Made by a program: the position numbers and the translations under genes. The notes under the pieces are model-generated. The model worked only from the letters and a program-made list of their open reading frames with translations. It did not search any database and was not told the origin of the DNA. A DNA stretch of 44,637 bases, from the NCBI GenBank assembly GCA_030427935.1, contig JAUICI010000012.1, positions 1-44,637 on the forward strand, given 5' to 3'. Numbering within the stretch: the stretch's first letter is position 1; each line of letters begins with the position of its first letter. This DNA is from Bacteroidia bacterium (GTDB lineage: Bacteria; Bacteroidota; Bacteroidia; Flavobacteriales_D; Crocinitomicaceae). Of this stretch, positions 35,000 to 42,846 are shown piece by piece.

Positions 35000-36064
35000 T
35001 TACTTTTTAGGAGATTTCATATAATAAAGGACAAACACAAGTAAAACAGCTGTTCCTAAACTGACTGCAAAGTTCAATGTAGGATCAGAAATTGGAACAA
35101 ATAGAGCTGTTAGAATTGAAACCACTGTAAAACCATACAAAATCAATGTGGTTTTCCTGTGATCAAACCCAAAACTCAACAATCTATGATGAATGTGATT
35201 CTTATCTGCAGCAAATGGAGAAATTCCTTTTCGTGCACGAATCATAAATACCCTTAAAGTATCGATTAAAGGATAAGCAAGTATTGCCATGGCTAAGACT
35301 GCCGTATTCACGTTCTCAAAAATCTCAGGTACCGTATCTGTAGGTGTTTCAATCAATCGAATTGATAAAAAGGTAATGATCGCTCCTACAGTAAGGGACC
35401 CAGAATCGCCCATGAAAATTCTAGCAGGACTAAAATTGAAAATTAAAAAACCAGCTAATGCTCCAGCTAAGCTCAATGCAATAATTGCTAAGTAAGGTGT
35501 TCCTGCTAACTGAAACCAAATTCCAAAAGTCAGGCAAGCGATAAAACCGATACCTCCTGCTAAACCATCAACTCCATCAATCAAGTTGATTGCATTTACA
35601 ATAACGATATAGACAAATAGAGAAATAAAAACACTTGCTTCTTCAGGGAATGTATCTGTAACCCCAAATAAACCATGCATGCTTTCGATTTTGATATCTC
35701 CCATCATGACGATGATGAATCCAACAATGATATGAGAGACCAGCTTATATATAGGAGCCGTACCAATTATATCGTCTTTTACTCCGACAAAAAAGAGCAA
35801 AACCAAAATGGCTATCAAATATTTAAAATCGTTAATCGCTTGAATACTTGAAATTGCTTTCGTAGGAAACCAAATACAAATCGAAAATAAAAATGCACTA
35901 AAAATCATGACCCCTGCAATCGTAGGTACAGATCTGGAATGTAACTTCCTTTCTTCGCTTGGTTCGTCGACCAAATGTTTCAATTTTGCTACTTTAATCA
36001 AGGAGGGTGTTCCTAAAAGAACAACCAAAAATGATGTGAAAAATGCCAATACCAATAATGTCAT
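35000..36064 (-). CDS. WecA/MraY-family UDP-sugar:undecaprenyl-phosphate transferase
   Basis: 354 residues with about ten membrane helices. Diagnostic cytoplasmic loops: LVDEPSEERKLHSRSVPTIAG-like start, VGVKDDIIG, NLIDGVDGLAGG, FMGDSGSLTVG and the DKNHIHHRLL C-terminal HIHH motif of the WecA/TagO type, which MraY lacks. It moves a sugar 1-phosphate, usually GlcNAc, onto undecaprenyl phosphate to begin synthesis of a surface polymer. Its place between two RemB/Wzi-like genes and after GDP-fucose genes supports a surface polysaccharide role. It starts one base after the upstream stop. Confidence 0.9.
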   Translation of the reverse strand: MTLLVLAFFTSFLVVLLGTPSLIKVAKLKHLVDEPSEERKLHSRSVPTIAGVMIFSAFLFSICIWFPTKAISSIQAINDFKYLIAILVLLFFVGVKDDIIGTAPIYKLVSHIIVGFIIVMMGDIKIESMHGLFGVTDTFPEEASVFISLFVYIVIVNAINLIDGVDGLAGGIGFIACLTFGIWFQLAGTPYLAIIALSLAGALAGFLIFNFSPARIFMGDSGSLTVGAIITFLSIRLIETPTDTVPEIFENVNTAVLAMAILAYPLIDTLRVFMIRARKGISPFAADKNHIHHRLLSFGFDHRKTTLILYGFTVVSILTALFVPISDPTLNFAVSLGTAVLLVFVLYYMKSPKK

Positions 36065-36065
36065 A

Positions 36066-37691
36066 TTAAAAGTCTAAATATTGATTAACTAAATTCGTTC
36101 TTAAGCCTATATATAAGTATGTATTTTGCTCATTAAACTGCGGATGCTGAAGGTTTCTATACAAAAGACCTGTAACAAATTGCAAATTGTAACTCTTATT
36201 GAATCTATACCCAACCTTGAAATCAATCATGTATTGATTCGCCTTTTGACCTCCAGATGTTTTATTGAGGTCTGAATTAAAAATATTTGTTCCAAAATTG
36301 TCCGTATTCGTGATATCCAGAGTATAGTTGTAATAATTAAACTTTAGATCAAAAAATACTCTTTTAATCTCATAACCCACCATAAAAATACCTTCATGAA
36401 AACCGGCTCCTTTAGGGTGTGCTAGCGGTAAATTTGAATGTGAATAATTCTCTCTAAAATCCTCAAATGAATAGGAATATGGACTTACATAATTATACTC
36501 GATTTGCGACCATAAATCTTTTACGCCAAACATCTTAAAATACTTCGCACCAGCTTGAATCCCCCACTTTTTAGTTTTGAAATCGTCGATCATGACTTGT
36601 GAATAGAATTCAAAGTTTTTAAGTGGTTGTGTACTCAAATTCAATCCAATTAAGGAATTTCTTCTCGGATCCGACAAACCAAAAATTGCTGTATTGACAA
36701 AAATCACCGGATTTATAAAATTGAAATCAAATGGTTTCGTTCCCAAGGAATCTGCCCGCTCCCAAATTATCCCTTCAAAAAATCCGATTTGGACTTTTGG
36801 GTGAGGCGTAAAACTGATATAGTGAAAAGTCCCCGCTTTTCTTTGATAAGTAGACTCCGTGGTGGTAAACTCATGATAGCGAACCAAGTTTTGGAGAAAG
36901 GTATAATTAACCGAATAATCAATCTTTCCCTTCCAAAAATTCGAAGTAATCTTTAAATAGGGATAAGGAGTTGAGTTGTCGGACAAAAGCAAAGATCGAT
37001 ATCCATTCCCTACAAAATGACTCCCATGTCCAAATTGTACGTTCAATTGTTTTACCGGACTAAAAGAGATATAACCACCAACCATTGCATAATCCAAACC
37101 ATCCGTTTTGAATACTTTGGTGCGTGCAAAACCTGGCACCACTGCATTCTGTCTGGAATAAGCAGTATTCAATGAATTTGGGTACAATTCTCCATGCATT
37201 CTAAAGGCACTATCCTGATAAGAAATAAACTGACCTTGATTTTCGTACAAATAAGTTCCAAATGAAAACTTCTTCGTGATATTTCCCTGAATGAAAAAAC
37301 CACGGGTATTTCGATAGTACAAGTCTAAAGGAGACTCATTGAAATCCGTACCTATTTCAAAGTTAAATACCGGATCAATGGAGCACCAAAATGGACCCTC
37401 ATCAATTTCCAGAAAATGTTCTTGAAAAATTTTCCTTGTGATCCAATAATATTGCTTTGAGCTATCATCGTAAATTCTAAACGGAATGTAAACTCTGGAT
37501 TCTACAACAGGTTTGTAAGACAAATGGCTGTTTCGATTGAGAATTTCTTGATTCAGAGTATCTGAATAGATATCATTTGAATACAGCTCTGCAACTTTAT
37601 TTGAGTAATAATAACTAAGAGGAATATTCAGTTGCTGGGCAAACAGTCCTGAAAGAAAAAAACTAGAAAATGCCAGAAGCCACCACCTCAT
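36066..37691 (-). CDS. RemB/Wzi-like outer-membrane protein, copy after fcl
   Basis: 541 residues from ATG 37689-37691. Signal peptide [17 protein letters not shown] begins there; the longer frame from 37748 lies inside fcl and would bury it. The barrel shares [34 protein letters not shown] and [14 protein letters not shown] with the copy at 33428-34999. It likely binds or exports a cell-surface polymer, as inferred from Wzi and RemB relatives. The gene starts 29 bases before the end of fcl, an unusually long overlap, and ends one base before wecA. Confidence 0.72.
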   Translation of the reverse strand: MRWWLLAFSSFFLSGLFAQQLNIPLSYYYSNKVAELYSNDIYSDTLNQEILNRNSHLSYKPVVESRVYIPFRIYDDSSKQYYWITRKIFQEHFLEIDEGPFWCSIDPVFNFEIGTDFNESPLDLYYRNTRGFFIQGNITKKFSFGTYLYENQGQFISYQDSAFRMHGELYPNSLNTAYSRQNAVVPGFARTKVFKTDGLDYAMVGGYISFSPVKQLNVQFGHGSHFVGNGYRSLLLSDNSTPYPYLKITSNFWKGKIDYSVNYTFLQNLVRYHEFTTTESTYQRKAGTFHYISFTPHPKVQIGFFEGIIWERADSLGTKPFDFNFINPVIFVNTAIFGLSDPRRNSLIGLNLSTQPLKNFEFYSQVMIDDFKTKKWGIQAGAKYFKMFGVKDLWSQIEYNYVSPYSYSFEDFRENYSHSNLPLAHPKGAGFHEGIFMVGYEIKRVFFDLKFNYYNYTLDITNTDNFGTNIFNSDLNKTSGGQKANQYMIDFKVGYRFNKSYNLQFVTGLLYRNLQHPQFNEQNTYLYIGLRTNLVNQYLDF

Positions 37692-38595
37692 TATAGACCG
37701 ATGTGATACCTTCTTTAAGCTCAATTTTATGTTTCCAACCAAGTGCATGTAATCTGCTTACATCCATTAATTTTCTTGGGGTACCGTCTGGTTTTTCAGT
37801 ATTAAAAACCAATTCCCCTTCAAAACCTACAACTGATTTTACAAGCAAAGCAAGATCAGCAATGGATATATCCTCTCCTGTTCCTACGTTTAAAAATTGC
37901 TTTTCGTTATAGTTTTCCATTAAAAAATAACATGCTTGAGCCAAATCGTCCACATGTAAAAATTCTCTCATTGGTTTACCTGTACCCCAAATTTCAACTT
38001 GAGCCTCTTGATTCACTTTTGCCGTATGGAATTTTCGGATCAAAGCGGGTAAGACATGTGAATTGTTTAGATCGTAATTGTCATTTGGTCCGTAAAGGTT
38101 TGTAGGCATAGCAGAAATAAAATTGCAGCCATATTGATCTCTATAAGCTTCACAAAGTTTAATTCCTGATATTTTAGCAATTGCATAAGGTTCATTTGTA
38201 TGCTCCAAATACCCTTCCAATAAATAATCTTCTTTTAAAGGTTGAGGAGCCAACTTTGGGTAAATACAAGATGAACCCAAAAATAAAAGCTTGGAAACCT
38301 TATTCTTGTACGCTGCATGAATAATATTCGCTTCAATCATTAGGTTGTCATACAAGAACTCAGCCCTGTAGACATTATTCGCATGTATACCTCCAACTTT
38401 AGCCGCTGCAAGAAAAACGTATTTAGGTTTCTCCTTTTCAAACATGGACTCAACCGCTTTCTGGTCTCTCAGGTCGAGTTCTTTTGACGAAAAAGTAATA
38501 AAGTTTGAAAAGCCTTTGTCTTCTAGGTTTCTTTTGATTGCAGATCCTACCATTCCGTTGTGACCTGCAATATATATTTTATCTCCTGTATCCAA
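37663..38595 (-). CDS. fcl: GDP-L-fucose synthase
   Basis: 310 residues. Rossmann motif [11 protein letters not shown] (9-19), [13 protein letters not shown], the catalytic Ser in GSSCIYP and YAIAK (YxxxK), [12 protein letters not shown] and [16 protein letters not shown] are all present, which is the GDP-4-keto-6-deoxymannose epimerase/reductase set. It makes GDP-L-fucose from the product of Gmd with NADPH. The gene starts immediately after the gmd stop with no spacer. The next barrel gene begins inside its 3' end. The symbol wcaG is also used. Confidence 0.95.
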   Translation of the reverse strand: MDTGDKIYIAGHNGMVGSAIKRNLEDKGFSNFITFSSKELDLRDQKAVESMFEKEKPKYVFLAAAKVGGIHANNVYRAEFLYDNLMIEANIIHAAYKNKVSKLLFLGSSCIYPKLAPQPLKEDYLLEGYLEHTNEPYAIAKISGIKLCEAYRDQYGCNFISAMPTNLYGPNDNYDLNNSHVLPALIRKFHTAKVNQEAQVEIWGTGKPMREFLHVDDLAQACYFLMENYNEKQFLNVGTGEDISIADLALLVKSVVGFEGELVFNTEKPDGTPRKLMDVSRLHALGWKHKIELKEGITSVYNEVVASGIF

Positions 38596-39687
38596 TTATT
38601 CGTTGTAATTAAAGGTTTTATGACCTCCATCAAGGAGATACTTATCTCTTTTGAATAATTCAATGTCTGATTCAACCATTTCTTTGATCAAATTTTCCAA
38701 GGAACATTTTGGCTCCCAACCGAAATCATTTTTTGCCTTCGATGCATCTCCAATGAGCAAGTCTACCTCCGTTGGTCTATAGTATTTAGGATCAATTTCT
38801 ACTAAAACCTTTCCAGTTTCTGCGCAGATTCCTTTCTCATTCTCTTCTTTCCCTTCCCACTTAATCTTCACGTCTATTTCTGCAAACGCTTTCTCGATGA
38901 AGTAACGGACGGTTTCAGTTCTGTTTGTTGCCAAAACATAGTCATCGGCTTGATCCAATTGCATCATCATCCACATACCTTCTACATAGTCTTTTGCATG
39001 ACCCCAATCTCTTTTGGCATCGATATTTCCCATATAGATTTTTTCTTGTAACCCTAGATGAATCTTTGCTACAGCTCTAGTTATCTTACGAGTAACGAAA
39101 GTTTCCCCTCTTAAAGGTGATTCGTGGTTAAATAGAATACCATTACAGGCATAAATCCCATATGCCTCTCTATAATTCTTTGTTATCCAATATGCGTAAA
39201 GCTTAGCAACAGCATAGGGCGACCTCGGGTAAAATGGAGTTTCCTCATTTTGAGGTACCGCTTGAACATATCCGTAAAGTTCAGATGTTGAAGCTTGATA
39301 GAATCTTGTTTTCTTTTCTCTCTTTAATATTCGAATTGCTTCTAAAATCCTCAAAGCCCCAATTGCATCAGCATTTGCAGTGTACTCAGGAGTTTCAAAT
39401 GACACTTTCACGTGTGACTGAGCGGCAAGGTTATAGATCTCATCTGGATTAATCTCTTGAATCAATCGAATCAAATTAGTGGAGTCAGTCAAATCTCCGT
39501 AATGGAGGAAGAAATTCACATCATTTTCATGCTGATCTTGATATAAATGATCAATACGATCTGTATTGAATAATGATGATCTTCTTTTTAGTCCATGAAC
39601 AATATATCCTTTTGCTAATAAAAGTTCTGCTAAGTACGCGCCGTCTTGTCCTGTAATACCTGTAATGAAAGCAATTTTCTTACTCAT
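38596..39687 (-). CDS. gmd: GDP-mannose 4,6-dehydratase
   Basis: 363 residues. [17 protein letters not shown] (8-24) is the NADP-binding start; catalytic Thr/Glu/Tyr lie in STSELYG and [31 protein letters not shown] and [21 protein letters not shown] are the Gmd hallmarks. It converts GDP-mannose to GDP-4-keto-6-deoxymannose, the first step to GDP-fucose. It overlaps cysQ by eight bases and is followed at once by fcl. Confidence 0.97.
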   Translation of the reverse strand: MSKKIAFITGITGQDGAYLAELLLAKGYIVHGLKRRSSLFNTDRIDHLYQDQHENDVNFFLHYGDLTDSTNLIRLIQEINPDEIYNLAAQSHVKVSFETPEYTANADAIGALRILEAIRILKREKKTRFYQASTSELYGYVQAVPQNEETPFYPRSPYAVAKLYAYWITKNYREAYGIYACNGILFNHESPLRGETFVTRKITRAVAKIHLGLQEKIYMGNIDAKRDWGHAKDYVEGMWMMMQLDQADDYVLATNRTETVRYFIEKAFAEIDVKIKWEGKEENEKGICAETGKVLVEIDPKYYRPTEVDLLIGDASKAKNDFGWEPKCSLENLIKEMVESDIELFKRDKYLLDGGHKTFNYNE

Positions 39688-40480
39688 GTAGTTTCTTATT
39701 ATATGCTAAAAAGGGCGGGTTTAATAAATTCTCTTTATTGAATCTGATTTCTTTACCTGTCCCCAATTCATCGATCGAACCATTTAAGTATTTCAAAATG
39801 GCAAAACCTGGCGCTATATCCCACTCCATGGTCTTTCCATATCTCAAATAGTAATCCGCTCTATTCAAGGCCAAATCTATAAATTTTAGTGCACTTCCTT
39901 TCTTTTTAACCTCATAATTTTTAACTGCAAACAAATCCCGGGCGCTTTCAATTAAGCGATTTTCGTTTGCTCTTCGACTACAGATCAATCTTAGCGAGTC
40001 TGAAGGACTATTTTGATTGGTTGCATCTACTATTAGAGGTTCCTTTGATTTAATTGTTCCTTCTGGGGAAAAAGAAATTCTTGTGATTTCTGAATTATAA
40101 TCTCCACCTACCAATAGTTCATTGCTACTTGGATCAACGATCAAACCCATAACAGGCACATTGTTTTCAATGAGTGCAATATTGATACAGAACTCTCCTG
40201 TTCTTCCAACAAATTCCTTTGTACCATCTAATGGATCTATAAGAAAATAGGAATCAAAATTTTTCCTTTCTTCATATGGTGGAAGCTCTTTTTCTTCTGA
40301 GATTATGGGCAATTGCGATGCTGCCAAGATGCTTTCAATAATTCTAGTACTCTCGAGATCCGCATCTGTCACTGGAGAATGATCTTCTTTTTGATAAACC
40401 CCGAAATCCCTAGTGTAAACATCCATTACAGCTAGTGAGGCTTCAATACCTGCTTTTATCGATAAATCTAGTAATCCCAA
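39680..40480 (-). CDS. cysQ: 3'(2'),5'-bisphosphate nucleotidase CysQ
   Basis: 266 residues from TTG 40478-40480. Inositol-monophosphatase superfamily: metal ligands in ISEEKELPP (Glu), [16 protein letters not shown] (Asp-x-x-Asp-Gly-Thr, about 83-98) and [12 protein letters not shown] (Asp) near 225. The KEF after DGT is typical for CysQ rather than for inositol phosphatases. It removes phosphate from PAP, the by-product of sulfotransfer from PAPS. Position in a polysaccharide operon hints at a sulfated polymer, but no sulfotransferase is in view. Starts one base after deoC. Confidence 0.9.
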   Translation of the reverse strand: MGLLDLSIKAGIEASLAVMDVYTRDFGVYQKEDHSPVTDADLESTRIIESILAASQLPIISEEKELPPYEERKNFDSYFLIDPLDGTKEFVGRTGEFCINIALIENNVPVMGLIVDPSSNELLVGGDYNSEITRISFSPEGTIKSKEPLIVDATNQNSPSDSLRLICSRRANENRLIESARDLFAVKNYEVKKKGSALKFIDLALNRADYYLRYGKTMEWDIAPGFAILKYLNGSIDELGTGKEIRFNKENLLNPPFLAYNKKLHE

Positions 40481-40481
40481 T

Positions 40482-41207
40482 TTAAAATAATGGTTTTAGT
40501 AAACTACTTGCTCCAATTCTAAAATACTTTGGACTCAAATATTCATTCCCAAGAATGTCTTTTACGATGGAATAATATTCCTGAGCATTTTCCAAAGTTC
40601 TAATCCCACCCGAAGCTTTCAGGCCAATTTTCCGATCAGAGTTGTTTTGTATGGTATTTAATTCTTTGCAAATTATTTCAAACTTAGTCGGGTCTGCACC
40701 TTCTGAAATTTTTCCGGTCGAGGTTTTAATGAAATCGACTCCTGAGGCACAGCATACTTTTACGCAGTCTTTTAATAAGTCAATATCAGTGATGTTTCCA
40801 GTTTCTAGAATGACTTTTAGTGTCGTTTCACCTGCTTTATTCTTCATGGTTCTTAACTCCTCTTCCAAGAGGGTTAATTTGTTTTGATGAAGTAAATGTT
40901 TTGAGATCACGATATCTAATTCATCAATTCCAATGCTTTTAGTGTATTCGATTTCTGCCAATTTAATTTCTAACGGAATTTGAGCATGAGGAAACCCTCC
41001 AATGACAACTACTGACTTGATGTTTGAATCACTCAATTTTTTAGCTAAAAATTCACTGTAAACAGAGTAGGTACATACTCCAGCAACTGGTCCAATTTTA
41101 TTTTCAAGAATCAACGCGGATTGAATAAAATCTGAGATACTACTTTGGGTTTCGTACTCGTTTAAACTGGTATAATCTATGAACGGAATAAAATCTTCTA
41201 AAATCAT
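40482..41207 (-). CDS. deoC: Deoxyribose-phosphate aldolase
   Basis: 241 residues. Schiff-base Lys lies in DFIKTSTGK near 157 and the second active-site Lys in GLKASGGIRT near 202; DELDIVISK and KVILETG form the other barrel strands. The enzyme splits deoxyribose 5-phosphate into glyceraldehyde 3-phosphate and acetaldehyde. Length is usual. The ATG at 41205-41207 stands three bases after the T-run of the tonB terminator. It heads the seven-gene set, although its metabolic role has no clear link with polysaccharide. Confidence 0.94.
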   Translation of the reverse strand: MILEDFIPFIDYTSLNEYETQSSISDFIQSALILENKIGPVAGVCTYSVYSEFLAKKLSDSNIKSVVVIGGFPHAQIPLEIKLAEIEYTKSIGIDELDIVISKHLLHQNKLTLLEEELRTMKNKAGETTLKVILETGNITDIDLLKDCVKVCCASGVDFIKTSTGKISEGADPTKFEIICKELNTIQNNSDRKIGLKASGGIRTLENAQEYYSIVKDILGNEYLSPKYFRIGASSLLKPLF

Positions 41208-41210
41208 GGC

Positions 41211-41242
41211 AAAAAAAATCCCGGTGTTGAAACCGGGATTTT
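41211..41242 (-). terminator. Strong intrinsic terminator between tonB and deoC
   Basis: An 11-base stem (41215-41225 with 41232-41242, core AATCCCGGT/ACCGGGATT) with loop GTTGAA, followed on the minus strand by eight T. It ends the tonB message 17 bases after its stop, and lies right against the deoC start codon. Confidence 0.88.
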
Positions 41243-41258
41243 GTTATAATTAAAGCTA

Positions 41259-41942
41259 TTAGCTCAATTTACATCTTACAGGCAGAGTGAATCGTGCTCT
41301 TACAGCTCGACCTCTTTGTTTACCTGGTTTCCATTTTGGCATACTCTTAACAACTCGTTTAGCTTCCTCATCTAATTCATTGGTCACACCACGAACAACA
41401 GTTACTTGAGTAATTTTACCATCTTTCTCCACAACAAACTGCACATAAACAGTTCCTTGGTCTCCCATCTCTTTTGCAATTGCTGGATACTCAAAATTCT
41501 TTTGAATATATTTCATCATCTCAGCAAATCCACCTGGGAATTCTGGTTGTTCCTCAACAATTGTAAAGATCTCTTCAACCTTTGGCTCTTCTTTGATTTC
41601 TGGAATATCCTCAATCAATTCACCTGGGTCCTCATTTACAATCGGAGCAACTTCTTCGATTTCATCATCATTCTCCTTAATCTCGATTTCGTCAGAAGGA
41701 GCTGGCGGTGGCGGCGGTGGAGGTGGTGGAGGTGGTGGCGGAGGTTGGTTCTCCGGCAAATCCATAATCTCTTCCTCATCCGTCCGGTTGAGTTTCTGCT
41801 CATCCTTTTTCTTTTCGATGAGCTTCATGTTCCTGTACTCGGTAAGAGAAAGACTCAATGCTCCCACAAAGATCACAGCGACCATTGCGAACACCCACTT
41901 TCTGTTATCCAAGTTTTCTTCAGGACTTTTCTTTAGTTCCAT
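41259..41942 (-). CDS. tonB: Energy transducer TonB
   Basis: 227 residues. A short cytoplasmic start and one membrane helix (WVFAMVAVIFVGALSLSL, about 21-38) anchor it in the inner membrane; then come 14 successive prolines, an acidic Glu/Pro spacer across the periplasm, and the TonB C-terminal domain (FPGGFAEMMKYIQKNFEYP, GTVYVQFVVEKDGKI, VKSMPKWKPGKQRG). The domain docks to TonB boxes of outer-membrane receptors and passes on proton-motive energy from ExbBD. No exbB/exbD is adjacent. A TAAATTTG box precedes it and a strong terminator follows. Confidence 0.93.
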   Translation of the reverse strand: MELKKSPEENLDNRKWVFAMVAVIFVGALSLSLTEYRNMKLIEKKKDEQKLNRTDEEEIMDLPENQPPPPPPPPPPPPPPAPSDEIEIKENDDEIEEVAPIVNEDPGELIEDIPEIKEEPKVEEIFTIVEEQPEFPGGFAEMMKYIQKNFEYPAIAKEMGDQGTVYVQFVVEKDGKITQVTVVRGVTNELDEEAKRVVKSMPKWKPGKQRGRAVRARFTLPVRCKLS

Positions 41943-41965
41943 AAACTTTAATTTTACGCGATTAA

Positions 41966-41973
41966 CAAATTTA
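41966..41973 (-). promoter_or_regulatory. Candidate -7 box of tonB
   Basis: The minus strand reads TAAATTTG (TAnnTTTG), 23 bases before the tonB ATG. TTTG occurs further upstream, but the 26-base spacing is longer than usual, so only the -7 element is proposed. This gap (41943-42006) separates tonB from vanZ on the same strand. Confidence 0.42.
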
Positions 41974-42006
41974 TAAAATTCTTAAGACAATAACTATACC
42001 AAACAA

Positions 42007-42381
42007 TCAAATTCTACGATAGATCACGAAATAAAATGATGTAAATCCAATCAAAATTCCGATTCCATTTGCAGCGACATCGAACATGTCGAAATGCCGA
42101 TTAGGAATGTAAAAATGTTGAATAATTTCTAAAGCTATACTTGAGATCAAAATTGAAATTGATACAATAATATCAATATTAACTTTCTTTAGTTTAGTAA
42201 TCCCACTTCTTCTCAAGCCATAAAACCACAAAAAAGAAAGCCCAGCATACATAAATGCGTGGGCAAACTTATCCATATCTTTAAACTTGTCCTGAAATTG
42301 AGGAAATTCATTTCCAGGAACGATGCTTAATAGTATAACAAATACCGACCACAATAATGCCGGTATGAGATTTCTAATCAT
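42007..42381 (-). CDS. VanZ family membrane protein
   Basis: 124 residues with four membrane helices: LIPALLWSVFVILLSIVPG, FAHAFMYAGLSFLWFYGL, IIVSISILISSIALEIIQHF and AANGIGILIGFTSFYFVIY. The DKFAHAFMYAGL and EIIQHFYIPNRHFDMFDVAANGIG blocks are the VanZ-like signature. VanZ itself gives low teicoplanin resistance, but the short stand-alone proteins in Bacteroidota have no known role, so no resistance is implied. It begins directly after the gcvH stop with no spacer, and pairs of gcvH with vanZ are common in the group from memory. Confidence 0.87.
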   Translation of the reverse strand: MIRNLIPALLWSVFVILLSIVPGNEFPQFQDKFKDMDKFAHAFMYAGLSFLWFYGLRRSGITKLKKVNIDIIVSISILISSIALEIIQHFYIPNRHFDMFDVAANGIGILIGFTSFYFVIYRRI

Positions 42382-42759
42382 CTATCCAATAAGGTCTTTG
42401 TATTGATCAGCAGATAAAAGATCCTCCAACTCGCTAGAATCAGCTACCTCAATCTTGATCATCCATCCTTCATTATAAGGATCTGAATTTACTAACTCAG
42501 GATTGCTCTCAATAGCTTCATTAAACTCGATTACTTTTCCAGATACTGGCATCATTAGGTCAGAAACTGTTTTCACCGCCTCAACACTACCAAACACCTC
42601 TTCTTTTTCTAGATCTTCATCTATAGTCTCTACCTCTACGAAAACGATATCACCTAATTCGCTTTGTGCAAAATCAGTAATTCCGATTGTCGCTATATTT
42701 CCTTCAACTTTGATCCACTCGTGATCGTTTGTATACTTTAAATCTGCTGGAATGTTCAT
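42382..42759 (-). CDS. gcvH: Glycine cleavage system H protein
   Basis: 125 residues, standard for H protein. The lipoyl lysine is in GSVEAVKTVSDL near residue 63; MNIPADLKYTNDHEWIKVEG at the start and NEGWMIKIEV near the end complete the family pattern. The lipoylated protein shuttles the aminomethyl group between the P, T and L proteins when glycine is oxidised. Other gcv genes are not adjacent. A TACATTTG box lies 27 bases upstream; vanZ follows in the same transcript. Confidence 0.97.
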   Translation of the reverse strand: MNIPADLKYTNDHEWIKVEGNIATIGITDFAQSELGDIVFVEVETIDEDLEKEEVFGSVEAVKTVSDLMMPVSGKVIEFNEAIESNPELVNSDPYNEGWMIKIEVADSSELEDLLSADQYKDLIG

Positions 42760-42786
42760 GGTAAAAAAAATTATTTATTATCGAGG

Positions 42787-42794
42787 CAAATGTA
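42787..42794 (-). promoter_or_regulatory. Candidate -7 box of gcvH
   Basis: The minus strand reads TACATTTG followed by C, identical to the box before HU. It is placed after the terminator of the upstream gene and 27 bases before the gcvH ATG, leaving a leader of about 15-20 bases. There is no clear -33 element. Confidence 0.48.
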
Positions 42795-42810
42795 AACTAT
42801 TTTTAGAATA

Positions 42811-42840
42811 AAAAAAACCCGATCGAATCGACCGGGTTTT
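42811..42840 (-). terminator. Intrinsic terminator after the T9SS type B protein gene
   Basis: AAAACCCG at 42814-42821 pairs with CGGGTTTT at 42833-42840 around an 11-base loop; on the minus strand eight T follow. It lies just after the stop at 42847 and isolates gcvH from the large surface-protein gene. Confidence 0.8.
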
Positions 42841-42846
42841 AAATCT

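Noticed and set aside
41704-41748. GGTGGC-type short repeats resembling a repeat array
   Set aside because: They are just the codons for 14 consecutive prolines in TonB, without spacers; not a CRISPR array.
41406-41936. 176-codon open frame on the plus strand
   Set aside because: Also antisense to tonB, with a Trp/Arg-rich translation from the proline codons; no family features.
41593-41976. Glycine-rich 127-codon open frame on the plus strand
   Set aside because: It is the reverse side of the tonB proline run; TonB on the minus strand has all domains.
42007-42381. Glycopeptide resistance from vanZ
   Set aside because: Short VanZ-like proteins are widespread; no other van gene is present, so no resistance claim is made.
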